From contig CM039509.1 in the NCBI GenBank assembly GCA_022432975.1, positions 20,553,432-20,617,431 of the forward strand: 64,000 nucleotides of DNA. Reading direction: 5' to 3'. This document shows positions 35,129 to 46,668 of this stretch, piece by piece (position 1 is the stretch's first letter; each line of letters starts with the position of its first letter). The notes beneath the pieces were generated by a model. The model was not told the origin of the DNA and ran no database searches. It worked only from the letters and a program-made list of their open reading frames with translations. A program made the translations under genes and the position numbers. This stretch comes from Begonia masoniana. Its lineage: Eukaryota; Streptophyta; Magnoliopsida; Cucurbitales; Begoniaceae.

Positions 35129-35512
35129 GCCTCGATGTTAAAGTGCATGACGCACCAGAGGATTTAACGTCTCGATGTTAAAGTGCAAGTGGCACAAGAG
35201 AGTTAAATGCCTCGATGTTAAAGTGCATGACGCACCAGAGGATTTAACGTCTCGATGTTAAAGTGCAAGTGGCACAAGAGAGTTAAATGCCTCGATGTTA
35301 AAGTGCATGACGCACCAGAGGATTTAACGTCTCGATGTTAAAGTGCAAGTAGCACTAGAGAGTTAAAAGTGCATGACGCACCAGAGGATTTAACGTCTCG
35401 ATGTTAAAGTACAAGTGGCACAAGAGAGTTAAATGCCTCGATGTTAAAGTGCATGACGCACCAGAGGATTTAACGTCTCGATGTTAAAGTGCATGAGCAC
35501 TAGAGGGTTTAA
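35129..35512 (+). repeat. Tandem array, 80-bp unit made of two ~40-bp halves
   Basis: Units alternate between GCATGACGCACCAGAGGATT and GCAAGTGGCACAAGAGAGTT types, each following CTCGATGTTAAAGT. About five full units are present, with one internally deleted near 35360. Confidence 0.93.
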
Positions 35513-38463
35513 CGTCTTGTCGGTAACGTGCATGAGCAAATAGTAGAAACTATATGTGTTGAGTTGGGTTGTTGAGTTACATTGTTTGGTATGGTAGTTG
35601 GTTAAAGAGTAAGGTATCTTTTGAGGCAGACAGTTTTGGTTCGTATTGGGTTGCGTTGTCCTGTTGAGTGGTGTTGTGTTGAGGTGCTAGGGTTGTGTGT
35701 GAGTTGTGGTGGATTGTGCATGTTTATATTTCGTTATCCCCTACTTGCTAAGCGTAAGCTTACGTGTGTGTGTTCTGTGGTGTAGGTAACGACGCGGGTA
35801 CAGGTGAGCTATGTGAGTCAGCCAAGACTTGGGAGCAGTCGGAGATGCACGGGGCGTGCCGGTGCGGGCAGTTGTTGGGGCGACTCCACCATGGTCTTCG
35901 GGGAATGTGGGCTTTGTCCTTTGGTAGTTTGTTGTAAATGTCTGTTTGTAGAAATGATGGGAATGCGTAACTTTCTTTTTGATTGATGTTTTTTAGAGTT
36001 ATTGCATAGCTATTTGTATTTGATGTATATAGTCATAGTTAAGGGTGACGTGTCACCCTGTACTGTGGACTTTCTTCAGTTAGAGATGTTAGTATTTTAG
36101 TTTTCCTCTTTACTGCTAGTTGGAGATTTCGTAGGTTGGTTAGATGGTTAGGAATATTTTGGATCTGGTTGGGATTGGTTTGTGTGCAGGTACCTAGCAT
36201 TTTGGAGGCGCCATTTTCAGGCGTTACTATGCCGAAATTTTCGGGAAGGACGTCGTGGTGCTTAAAGGTTATGATTAAGAGAAATTAGGGCGTCTAGGCA
36301 GCTAAGTATGATTTAAGAGAGTTTTGGGAGTTTAGTTTTAAATTCAGATGTGATCGTTTTCTTTTATGTTTGGGAATCAGTTTTAACGTGGGGTTGGTTA
36401 GCAAAGTAGCGCTCCGAGCCAGGGTGGGTTCGGAGGCGTTACAATCATCCTCTTTTTCTTTAACGTCCCCTTTTCTATACCTTAAAATTCTCATAAAAAA
36501 ATTTTCAACTTTATTTAATGACTTTATTCATTTCCTCGAGCGAACATCGTTTAATATATTAAACCTTGGTAGTGGAAGACAATCGTGCGTGGAAGACTCG
36601 TTATAAAGTAAAATTAACCAAAATCCCAAGTTTGACACAATAAAAAGAACCCCAGTCGACCCCAAAGCTTTCAGTCGACACTTCATAATAGTGGTCGACC
36701 CCTCCTAATAGGGGTCGACACCTTACCTGGTAGGGGTCTACCCCTGCAAGCACAGGTCTACCCCTCGTCTGGTAGTGGTCGGTACAAGCACAGGTTGATA
36801 TTCCGAAGGCAATTTTTCCAATTTTTACACATTCAACACCTTCAATCTCCTCCATACTTAACAAACTCTACATACTCAATATCAATTCACTCTCTTTCCT
36901 CCTTAAGCATCACATTCACCTTTTCTTTATAAAAACGGACATCATAATTCTACTTTTACCTCTAACAAGGATTTTTATCTATGAAAAATAACCATCTATT
37001 ACTTTCATAATCATAAAAATATTTGACATCATTCAAAATACATTCAAGTTTTCCTATCTAACCCATACACCTAATAATATGCTCAAAATGTCAATACTTA
37101 GTTAAAACACCTGTACCTACCCACGAATGAAAATCGCTCAGACAGCACAATGCACTCCCACGGGCATCCTTCTTCATTCCGTACGTTCATCTTGTTAGGA
37201 AACATATTCCTCATCTTCTTCAAGTTCACCTACACCATAGAGACACCTATGAGATAAAACTCAGTAAGGCTAAGTAAATGACAATGCGTGAACATGCATA
37301 TGCAATTTTATGAAGTCCGTCCATTTATTCCTTTTTCAGTCCGTGTCAGTCTTTGGTTATCGAAGCATCACTCGACAAATTGATAGGGCACATCAAGCGA
37401 TTAGATAGCCCGCACCATCTGAAGGGAGGAGGACATGCTCACCACAGAACGCTATATCTGAACCTCTCCCCGATAACCACATGGGGATTGTTTACATGAT
37501 ACTTTCATACTTGTATGTATTTTCATCAAATCGATGCATAAATTCATTTTCATGTTATTTCATAAAGTAATGATGCATGGACAATTAAAATGCATAACAT
37601 AAAGCATAGATAACATAAGTACCATCAAAATGATACATAACCTACAAAACAACTAACCCTAGGCTACCCATCCAAAAGCATATAAACATTTCATTACTCC
37701 AAGTTTCCTCAACAAGCATAACCGACATATGGTGTAGGTCTATCGGCTACAGTAAGTCACGAGAACTTACCTCAGGTCCTTCACAATTAATTCTTGGAAA
37801 TCGTTGACTTTGCTTTGTCAATCAAACAACCTAACAAACATCAATTAAACATTTAATACACACACTCATAAGCATTTTCGGATTTACACTACAACTTTCG
37901 TCCAACTTCGACCGCTCATAACTTTTTCAATATAAATCTGTTTTCAACGATTCAACTGCAAAATTAATCTTTAGCGTGTCTAGTTTCTAATGGAACAATA
38001 TATTTAATAAAAGTGGTTTCAGAATTATAGCATAATTTCAAAAGGCCCAATCTGCTCTGTTATTGACACTTTCACAAACAAAACATTTTCTCCTTTTTGT
38101 AAACCAATGGATAAATCTTCTATAAAATCCAATAACAATCCTTAAAACATCATTTAGACTCATTTAACTCATCAAACAACCCATTTTCAGAGGGAATTTT
38201 GTAGGTGTTAGGTTTTAGAAATCTACTTCCATCAAAACTTCCAAAACTCAACTCTAAACTTAAAGATTTGCATAAATCATAACCAATCATCAAACTAACC
38301 TTTAATCCTTGGCAAGAGAGGAGCTTGGGCGTGAGAGAAGAGGGCTTCAATGGAGGAGAGTGAGTTTGTGTTTTACGTGGAAGAAGAAGAAGAAAAAGAT
38401 GAAGAGTTTAAGTTGTAAGTTAATTTCAGTTTAGTCCTTCATAATTTCCCTTATTATTCTTTG

Positions 38464-38485
38464 CCCCCCCCCCCCCCCCCCCCCC
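38464..38485 (+). repeat. Run of 22 cytosines
   Basis: A homopolymer C run in the LTR of element D. It may be a sequencing or assembly soft spot, or a G-rich stretch on the element's sense strand. Confidence 0.9.
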
Positions 38486-38671
38486 TTCTTTTTAATCACC
38501 CAACTAGTAATCCCATTATATATCCTTTCATCAAATGTGCATCCCATTATTTACCTCAAGTACTTTACATAATATCCTTTTATTATACAAAATAATTTCG
38601 GGACAAACTGTGCAAAAGTTTCGGGTGTTACATTCTACCCACCTTAACAAAATTTTGTCCCCAAAATTTGA

Positions 38672-39274
38672 CTATACAAAGAGTTCTAGATATCTAGTCA
38701 TCATATCTTGCTGTCTCTCCCATTTGGCTTCCTCTACATCGTGGTTCCGCCATAAAATCTTCATAAGTGAAATCTCTTTATTGCGTAGCACCTTGATAGA
38801 AGACTTCAAAATCCTCACTGGCTTTTCCACATATGTCAGCGTCGATTGTACTTCGATTTCTCTTGCTTCCACAGCATGAGACAGATCACGTACACACTTT
38901 CTGAGCATGAATACGTGAAATACGTTGAGAATGCTTTCCATTGATGCCAGAAGTTGTAACTGGTATGCCATATTTTCGATCCTCTTTATAATAGGGAAGG
39001 GTCCCACATAACGAGGACTTAGTTTACCTTTTCTCCCGAATCTCATAACTCCTTTGAGCGGAAAAATCTTCAGAAATACCTCGTCTTCCTCGTTGAATTC
39101 CAATTCCCTTTGTTTGTTATCGGTGTAGCTTTTCTGACGACTTTGCGCAACCTCTATACGCTGTCTAATAATGGCGATCTTCTCTGCAGTTTACTGTAGA
39201 ATATCAGGGCCAATTAAACTAGCTTCGCCAACTTCGTCCCAATACAGCAAAGACCTACATTTCTGTCCTTATAG
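38672..39274 (-). pseudogene. Integrase C-terminus and chromodomain-like tail of element D
   Basis: The open part 39103-38672 reads GDEVFLK-like, then MRFGRKGKLSPRYVGPFPII, MLRKCVRDLSH and a tail with VLRNKEISLMKILW and WERQQDMMTRYLELF. This is the C-terminal integrase and chromodomain-like end of Tekay elements. It is cut at 39274 by element E inside the conserved [17 protein letters not shown] segment and resumes at 49408. A G/T-rich polypurine tract precedes the LTR (plus 38633-38668). Confidence 0.9.
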
Positions 39275-40446
39275 TGTAACACCCGAGTCAACGGCCAAGT
39301 GATTTTCTTAACTGTATTAACGGTCATTAATATTTAATCTTTGTAGTTTAGGATTTATGCCAAGCTTAATTAATTACATGTGGGTCTAAACTAGGTTGAG
39401 TGGCAAAGTTGTAATAATGGGGGATTGAGGCCTGTATTTAAAGAAAAAGAAAAGGATTCAAACCTCATTTAAATCACTGTAGCCGACACCACCCTTTCCG
39501 GCGATTTCTTCTCTCGCACGTCCTTTCTCTCTGCTATCGGTGTCTTCCTCGCCGACGACCAGTTTCTAGCCGCATTCCTCTGCGAATCCACACCCGAGGT
39601 ATGAAATAGACAATGCAGTTATCTGCTTGTGTTTGGAGCTCTGTTTTCAGCTCAGCATTTGAACTCGGATTTTATCAATGGCCGAGTAGTATTAGAACAT
39701 TTTAGAATCCGAGAGTAGTAATGTCAACCCGAATCGATTCTGGACATTTTAAGTAATCAACTCAGATTTAATCGATAGTGGAACCTGTTTGTTTTATTTT
39801 GGATTTCAGATTTTGCACAGTATATCAAACCAAGGATTCGAGAATGACTTTAGCTAATAGATCCTAGGATGATTATGAGTAGAGTATTAGGATTTTGTTT
39901 TAACTACTGCAATGTAAATGTTTAGGTGAAGAAGTTTGAAGAGAAAGGAGCTCAAGTCCTAAGGAGACCAGGTAAGTGAATGTATTAAGATTTCCGGCTA
40001 ATAGAGCCCTACATCGTGGGAGTACTAGGTTGAGATGTCTAATACTTACCTTATGATTATGAGCTTGTCTACACTTGAAGGATTTATATATGTTGCGAGT
40101 TATACCATGTGATGACCTGTTAGTGAGTGTGAAGTTGTCTGCTCTGGTTTGATCCTTGTCATAGTTTGATGAGCTAAAAGCCCTCATGTTCATGCATCAT
40201 AAATGTTTCTCAAACATAAGAAAATGTTTTAACGCATGTTCTCCATGAACAAGATATGTATGTAAATATGTATATGTATAAGACTTATGCAATGTGGATT
40301 AAGTGAGGGTTGGGGGCGGTTCGGCGTATGTCACAGTCCAAAGAAGGACATATGAATACGACCCGCAGTAGGGAACAAGATCAAACTCACTGTCGAACCC
40401 CCTTTACCGGCACAAATCCTCTCTTGATCCACACAACCTAAACAAA

Positions 40447-40680
40447 GAATATGATCAATGACTATGAATGATGAATATGATCAATGACTATGAATGATGA
40501 ATATGATCAATGACTATGAATGATGAATATGATCAATGACCATGAATGATGAATATGATCAATGACTATGAACGATGAATATGATCAATGACTATGAACG
40601 ATGAATATGATCAATGACTATGAATGATGAATATGATCAATGACTATGAATGATGAATATGATCCATGGCTATGAATGAT
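40447..40680 (+). repeat. Tandem array of nine 26-bp units
   Basis: The unit is GAATATGATCAATGACTATG plus AATGAT, with a few substitutions. The partner array in the other LTR (47840-48047) has eight units. Confidence 0.95.
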
Positions 40681-41329
40681 GATTACGAGCAAAGACATGA
40701 ACAAGAAAAGACTTATGAGCATGTGATTTTCCCAAATTATGCATTCATGCATCCATGTTAGTGTTGCATTCCTTACTAAGCATTAGGCTTATAGTTTAAA
40801 CCTTATGATGTAGGTGACGAGTTTTCAGGTGAGGAACTCAAGGTCAATGAAGATGTCTAAGCTTGGTTGCTGGAGGATGCTCAGTGTGACAGTGAAGGCT
40901 GGATAGACGATCAAGTTCCCTGGTTATACCCATAGTAAGTCAGAGAAGTTTAAGATAAACAGATGACTAAGTAGAATGGAGTTTTCTTATAACAATGAGA
41001 TTCGGATTTTTAATGGTTTGACTTCAGAGTCTGTTAACGATTTTAAGGATCATTGAATGGTCTGTTTTGCTTAAGCCTTCCGCTATGTGTATCTTGTATG
41101 GGATATGGTTTTCACTCATTAGGGTTTATAATTCCCAAGTTAAGATTTGGGTGAGTTGTAGTATTTTCTGTTGGATGAGGTTGTTTTATGATTATAGTGT
41201 TTTACTGCCATAAGATAGAAGCTGGATGAGGCATTCATCCGGCTGACGTCATCGGCAGATGTCAATTGATAGGAATCGAACGATTGAGTCTTCCGGATGA
41301 CGTCACCGGAAGATGTAGTATGTTTCTCC

Positions 41330-41480
41330 ATCGGCAGATGTAGAGTGTTTAGCCATCGGATGATGAAAGTACTATTTTGTCGTCTAGCGATCGGCAGATG
41401 TAGAGTGTTTAGCCATCGGATGATGAAAGTGCCATTTTGTCGTCTAGCGATCGGCAGATATAGAGTGTTTAGCCATCGAA
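41330..41480 (+). repeat. 60-bp tandem repeat, about 2.5 copies
   Basis: The unit includes ATCGGCAGATGTAGAGTGTT, then CCATCGGATGATGAAAGT and TTTTGTCGTCTAGCG. It repeats in the right LTR from about 48698. It is part of the larger field of CGGNNGATG words. Confidence 0.85.
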
Positions 41481-42045
41481 CGATGTGAGGGTTTCCTTGT
41501 CGTTTAGTGACCGGGTCATGTTTTAATTATGCACGTGGGAAGCACATGTCCATCGGATGATGTTTCCCTATTTCACCGGAAGATGAAGTATATTTCCTTG
41601 CCGGATGATGTAAATAATAACTTGTCGTTTAGTGATCGGATGATATAGAGCTTGTAAGCTATCGGAAGATGTCATAGATGAACACGTGGATTTCATATGT
41701 CTATCGGTGGATGTTTTAAATTGGTCACATGAGATGCACGTGATCGTCGGTCGATACGGGTATTCGCATCTGCCGATAGGTGTTTAAATGAGTCATGTGG
41801 GGTGCACGTGCCATCCGGAAGACGCAATGTCTATCGGTTGATGCATGCAGACCCATGCAAGTTGTACGTCGATTGGAGGCATGAACGAGGGGCTAACTTT
41901 CCATCCATTAAGTTGAAGTCTTTAAGCCTGTTAGGTATACTGTTATTAAAGAAAAAAAAAGACGGAGAAAAGAGTTCAAATATGAGTTAAAGTTTTATGT
42001 AAAGTCAAGAATTTCGTGGCGATCCTCCCCGGGTCGTTACAATTA

Positions 42046-42057
42046 TGGTATCAAAGC
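42046..42057 (+). other. Primer-binding site of element E
   Basis: TGGTATCAAAGC, four bases after the LTR end, is an initiator-Met tRNA-type site. Confidence 0.85.
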
Positions 42058-42141
42058 AAAACCGGGTTCTAAAACCGATTCTGCAGATTGCCTTCCAGCA
42101 CTGACTGTCACATGAGCACACTCCAACAACTGTAAGTATTT

Positions 42142-45100
42142 ATGATTTCAGTATATGTCATTAAGTTAAGATATATCTGTAATGATTTGTCTAGGAATCC
42201 TAAAATTGTTGGAGGTCAGCAGAGAGAGACCAATGAGGATAGCAATGCTATTGCTCAGTTGACCGAGTTAGTCATGCGCCAATCTCACCAGATAGAACGA
42301 CTGATGACAGCTAGAGAGGAACAAGGCAACTCCAGTACTAATGCAACTCATGATCATGGGGGTGAGCGTTTCCACCGGCTTCGACCCCCGGTGTTTAATG
42401 GACATGTTTCAGATCCTATCTATGCTGAGGAGTGGATTCGGAAGATAGAAGACATGTTTAAGTATGCAAAGGTTGAGGAAGGGGATAAGGTCACCTATGC
42501 TGTCTTTCATTTGGAGTTAAGTGCAAGGCATTGGTGGGACTCGATCCAGAACACCGCTAATGCCGAAGCTATGACCTGGGAGATGTTCAAGACTGCTTTC
42601 TTTGACAAGTACTTCAATAGGACTGTTCGGGCCAACAAGAAGAAGGAGTTCATGAATCTACGACAAACTGGCTCTGTGACGGATTACATATGCAAATTTG
42701 ATGCTTTATCACGGTTTGCTCCCCGTATGATTGAGGATGACGAGGACAAGATTCACCAATTTGTCCAAGGACTGAAGCCGAGTCTGTACATGAAGGTGAA
42801 GACTGCTGGGGTACACAATGTACCTTATGGTGAAGTGACGGCTAAGGCCTTGGAGTTGTAAGAGGCAGAAATGACAGCATATGCTCAGCGCGAGCAGCCA
42901 AGGAAACTCACGAAGGATACTCAGCCGCCACCACGTCAGAACAAAGGTTGGAAGCCACAACAGAACAGGGGACCTCAGCAACAACAACAAGGAATAAAGA
43001 GACCCCTCAACCAGAATGATGACCAAGGAAAAGGAAAGAGGCCACTGGCACCCTTATGCCCCACCTGTCAGAAGAACCACCCCGGCGAATTCAAGTTGCG
43101 TTCTGGCCGTTGTTTCAGATGTGATAAGGTTGGACATATAGTCAGAGACTGCCCCATGCCGCCAGATCCGAACCGTGCAAGGGTAGCACCAAGAGTCTAT
43201 GCAATGATGGAGGATGAGGAAGCCGTGCAGCATACAGTCATAACAGGTACCATTATGATCTGTGGTTTTGCTGCTTACACACTTATAGATACGGGAGCCA
43301 CGCACTCGTTTATATCAACTCTGTTTGTATGCCAACACAACTTAGAACTTTTACCAGCCGAAAGGCCATATGGTGTTATGTTACCATCACGGAAGTCCCT
43401 ACATTCTGAACAAATTGTTAAAGGTGATATTGTGTCCTTAGGAAGTAAGAGACTATATGTAGAACTGATTGTAATTGACATGAAAGGATACGAGGTGATA
43501 TTAGGAATGGATTGGTTGTTTAGGCATTATGCCACAATAAGTTGTAGATCTGGGATGGTTGATTTTCGACCCCTAAATGGTAATCATTATTACTTCCAAG
43601 CTATTCCTAAGATAAGCAAAATACCGATTATATCCTCACTAGAAATTTACCGATGACTGAAAAATGGTTGTGAGAGTTACTTAGCTAGCATAATAGATGT
43701 TCGGGTGAAGAATAAGGTAGAGTTACAAGATATCCCCACAGTCAGAGAGTTTCCTGAGGCATTTCTGAATGACTTGCCAGGATTGCCACCTGATAGAGAA
43801 ATAGAGTTTGTAATTGATACATATCCCGAGGCATTGCCTGTATCTAAGAACCCTTACCGTATGGCACCGGTTGAGTTAAAGGAGTTAAAAGTCTAACTAC
43901 AGGAATTAGTAGACAAAGGATTTATACGCCCTAGTAGTTCCCCTTGGGGTGCACCTGTCTTATTTGTCAAAAAGAAAGATGGTTCCCTTAGAATGTGCAT
44001 AGACTACAGAGAACTAAATAAGTTGACAATCAAGAATAAGTATCCCTTACCCCGAATTGATGATTTGTTTGACCAACTGCAAGGAGCAAATGTGTTTTCA
44101 AAAATAAATTTACGTTCAGGTTATTACCAACTGAAAGTTAAGGAAGGAGATATACCAAAGACAGCCTTCAGAACCCGTTATGGACACTACGAATTCTTGG
44201 TCATGTCATTTAGACTGACCAATGCACCTGCAGCCTTTATGGACTTAATGAATCGTGTGTTTCGGGAGTATTTGGACAAATTTGTAATTGTGTTCATAGA
44301 TGATATCCTGATATACTCACGGACAGAAGCTGACCATGCAGAGCATTTAAGAATAGTTTTGACAACATTGAAGGAACACCAGCTTTATGCCAAATTGTCC
44401 AAGTGTGAATTTTGGTTGGACAAGGTTAATTTTCTTGGCCATGTAGTTTCTGCTAATGGCATATCAGTCGACCCGACCAAAATTCAGGCAGTAAAGGATT
44501 GGCCACAACCAAAGAATGCCAGTGAAGTCTGCAGTTTCCTTGGATTGGAAGACTATTACAGAAAGTTCATCAAAGGATTTTCTATGATAGCTAAGCCCCT
44601 GACAAATTTGACAAAGAAGGACAACAAATATTCTTGGACCGAAGCTTGTGAGAATAGCTTCCAGACATTGAAGGTGAAGTTAACAACAGCCCCGGTATTG
44701 ACCCTTCCAACCGAAGAAGGAAAGTTTAGCGTATTTTGTGATGAATCAAAAGTTGGTTTGGGCTGTGTTTTGATGCAAGAAGGTAAAGTTGTAGTGTATG
44801 CCTCTAGGCAATTAAAGAGTTATGAACAGAACTACCCCACCCATGATTTAGAATTAGCCGCTGTCGTTTTTGCCTTGAAAATATGGAGACACTACTTGTA
44901 TGGACAGCAGTGTGAGATGTTTTCTGACCATAAAAGTCTGAAGTATCTCTTTACACAAAAGGAATTGAACATGAGGCAGAGGCGTTGGTTGGAATTTGTT
45001 AAAGATTACGACTTTGAGATCAAGTATCACCCGGGTAAAGCTAACTCTGTAGCTGACGCATTGAGCAGGATGTCAACAACTATGCAATCCGTCATGTCAA

Positions 45101-46626
45101 CTATGTCTATACCTTTGAGGACAGAAGTTCAGAAGTTTGAATTGGAGATAGTTCCAGAGTTATCAACCTTACTTGTCAATTTGACCATTCAACCGACGGT
45201 TTTAGAAAAGATCAGAGAGGCACAACAGAAGGACTCTGAGGAGAATAACGGTATGATAAACAAGGTGAAGGACACCACCTCCGAGTTTAGTCTTTCCAAT
45301 GATGGGATTCTGAGGTTTAGAAATAGATGGTATGTCCCTAATGATGAAGAATTGCGTAAGCTAATCTTGGCCGAGGCGCATTCGTCTCCATTTTCTGTGC
45401 ATCCTGGAAGCACCAAGATGTATCGAGACATGAAGTTACTCTATTGGTGGCCAAACTTAAAGAGAGATGTTGCTAAGTATGTCGAGTCATGTTTGGTTTG
45501 CCAACAAGTCAAAGCCGAGCACCAACGTCCAGGAGGTACCCTTCAGCCTTTACCTATTCCCGAGTGGAAGTGGGAACACATAGCTATGGACTTCGTTGTA
45601 GGATTATCCAAGACAATTAAAGGACATGATAGTATTTGGGTTGTGATTGATAGATTGACAAAGTCAGCCCATTTCTTACCAGTAAGGACAACCTACTCGA
45701 TGGACCAGCTTGCTGATCTTTATGTACAAGAAGTTATTAGGTTGCATGGAATTCTTGCATCTATTGTCTCTGATCGTGACCCTAGGTTCACCTCCCGGTT
45801 TTGGAAAAGCTTACAAGACGCATTAGGTACAAAGTTAACCTTCAGTACTGCCTTCCACCCACAGACAGATGGTCAATCTGAAAGGACTATTCAGATACTT
45901 GAAGACATGCTGAGGGCGTGTGTACTAGATTTCCAGTCATCCTGGAGTAGATACTTACCCGTGGTTGAGTTCTCCTACAATAACAGCTACCAGTCCACCA
46001 TTGGCATGGCACCTTATGAGGCACTATATGGCAGGAAGTGTAGATCACCTCTGTACTGGGATGAGGTTGGTGAAGCAAAACTCATAGGTCCCGAGATGTT
46101 ACAGCAGATGTCAGACATGATTGCCACTATTAAGAGGATGATGATTACTGCACAAAGCCGACAGAAAAGTTATGCAGACCAAAGGAGGAGAGATCTTGAA
46201 TTTGCTGCTGGTGATGAAGTTTTCCTGAAGGTTTCACCATTTAAAGGAGTACTAAGATTTGGCAGAAGGGGAAAGCTTAATCTACGATTTATTGGACCGT
46301 TCCCCGTTATAGCTAGAATCGGTAGTACAGCTTACAGACTGCAGTTGCCTCCATCATTGGATAAAGTCCATAATGTTTTCCATGTGTCAATGTTAAGAAA
46401 ATGTATACGGGACCCTACACAAGTTGTTAAACCATTGGATTTTGAGATTGAGCCGACACTAACATATGAAGAGAAGCCAGTGCAGATATTGGAATTTGCA
46501 ATTAAGACTCTGAGGAATAAAGAGATTCCGTTGGTCAAAGTTTTATGGAAGCATCATGGCATTGAAGAAGTCACGTGGGAGCGACGACAGGACATGTTAG
46601 ACAAGTATCCAGAGTTGTTTGTTTGA
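42142..46626 (+). pseudogene. Gag-pol of element E, one frame with three internal stops
   Basis: The same reading frame runs for 1495 codons from 42142 to the TGA at 46624, interrupted only by stops at 42859 (TAA), 43654 (TGA) and 43894 (TAA). Order: gag core (LRPPVFNGHVSDP, WWD), one CX2CX4HX4C knuckle (43111-43152), protease [12 protein letters not shown], linker YEVILGMDWL, RT with [20 protein letters not shown] and FIDD (44293-44304), and RNase H with [10 protein letters not shown]. Then come integrase with its H-H-C-C module, DFVVGL, SDRDPRF and HPQTDGQSE, and a chromodomain-like tail ending DKYPELFV. The third stop replaces a Gln conserved in relatives and fits a C-to-T change. The first ATG may not be the true start, since gag similarity begins around 42195. 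RT, RNase H and integrase downstream of 43896 are fully open. Confidence 0.94.
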
Positions 46627-46668
46627 TCAATTTTCGGGGACGAAAATTTTGTTTAAGGAGGGGAGGAT

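Larger units (their letters stand above)
33216..36443 (+). mobile_element. Solo LTR, Tekay-like family (3.2 kb)
   Basis: Runs TGTAACACCCGGG to GGAGGCGTTACA, 3228 bp, with a perfect duplication ATCAT at 33211-33215 and 36444-36448. It belongs to the same family as 60583-63264. It inserted exactly at the edge of the previous solo LTR, so its duplication is made of that LTR's last four bases plus one flank base. It has a splice-donor-like CAGGTAAGT (34375-34383), an acceptor-like TGTAG/GT (AG at 35784-35785), and a long tandem array between them. Confidence 0.93.
31621..38632 (-). repeat. 3' LTR of element D, split by two solo LTRs
   Basis: Pieces 31621-31632 and 36453-38632 join to about 2.19 kb, TGTAACGTCCTC to GGTGTTACA, matching the 5' LTR from 53414. 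It carries four GTCGAC sites near 36653-36718, a run of 22 C at 38464-38485, and the minus-strand splice-donor-like GAGGTAAGT (37772-37765) with acceptor-like TGTAG/GT ending at 37230. Confidence 0.88.
39275..42041 (+). repeat. 5' LTR of element E
   Basis: TGTAACACCCGAG to GGGTCGTTACA. A TATA-like TATTTAAAG lies at 39435-39443. Then come donor-like CAGGTAAGT (39969-39977), the 26-bp array (40447-40680), TACTAAG (40774-40780), acceptor-like TGTAG/GT (AG at 40812-40813), and about 19 degenerate CGGNNGATG words at 41230-41850. Confidence 0.93.

Noticed and set aside
35129..35512. Regular repeats that could suggest a CRISPR array
   Set aside because: The units are head-to-tail with no unique spacers, the genome is plant nuclear, and the array lies in an LTR.
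41297..41488. A short frame repeating CRVFSHRMMKV
   Set aside because: It is a translation of the 60-bp tandem repeat in element E's LTR (unit divisible by three).
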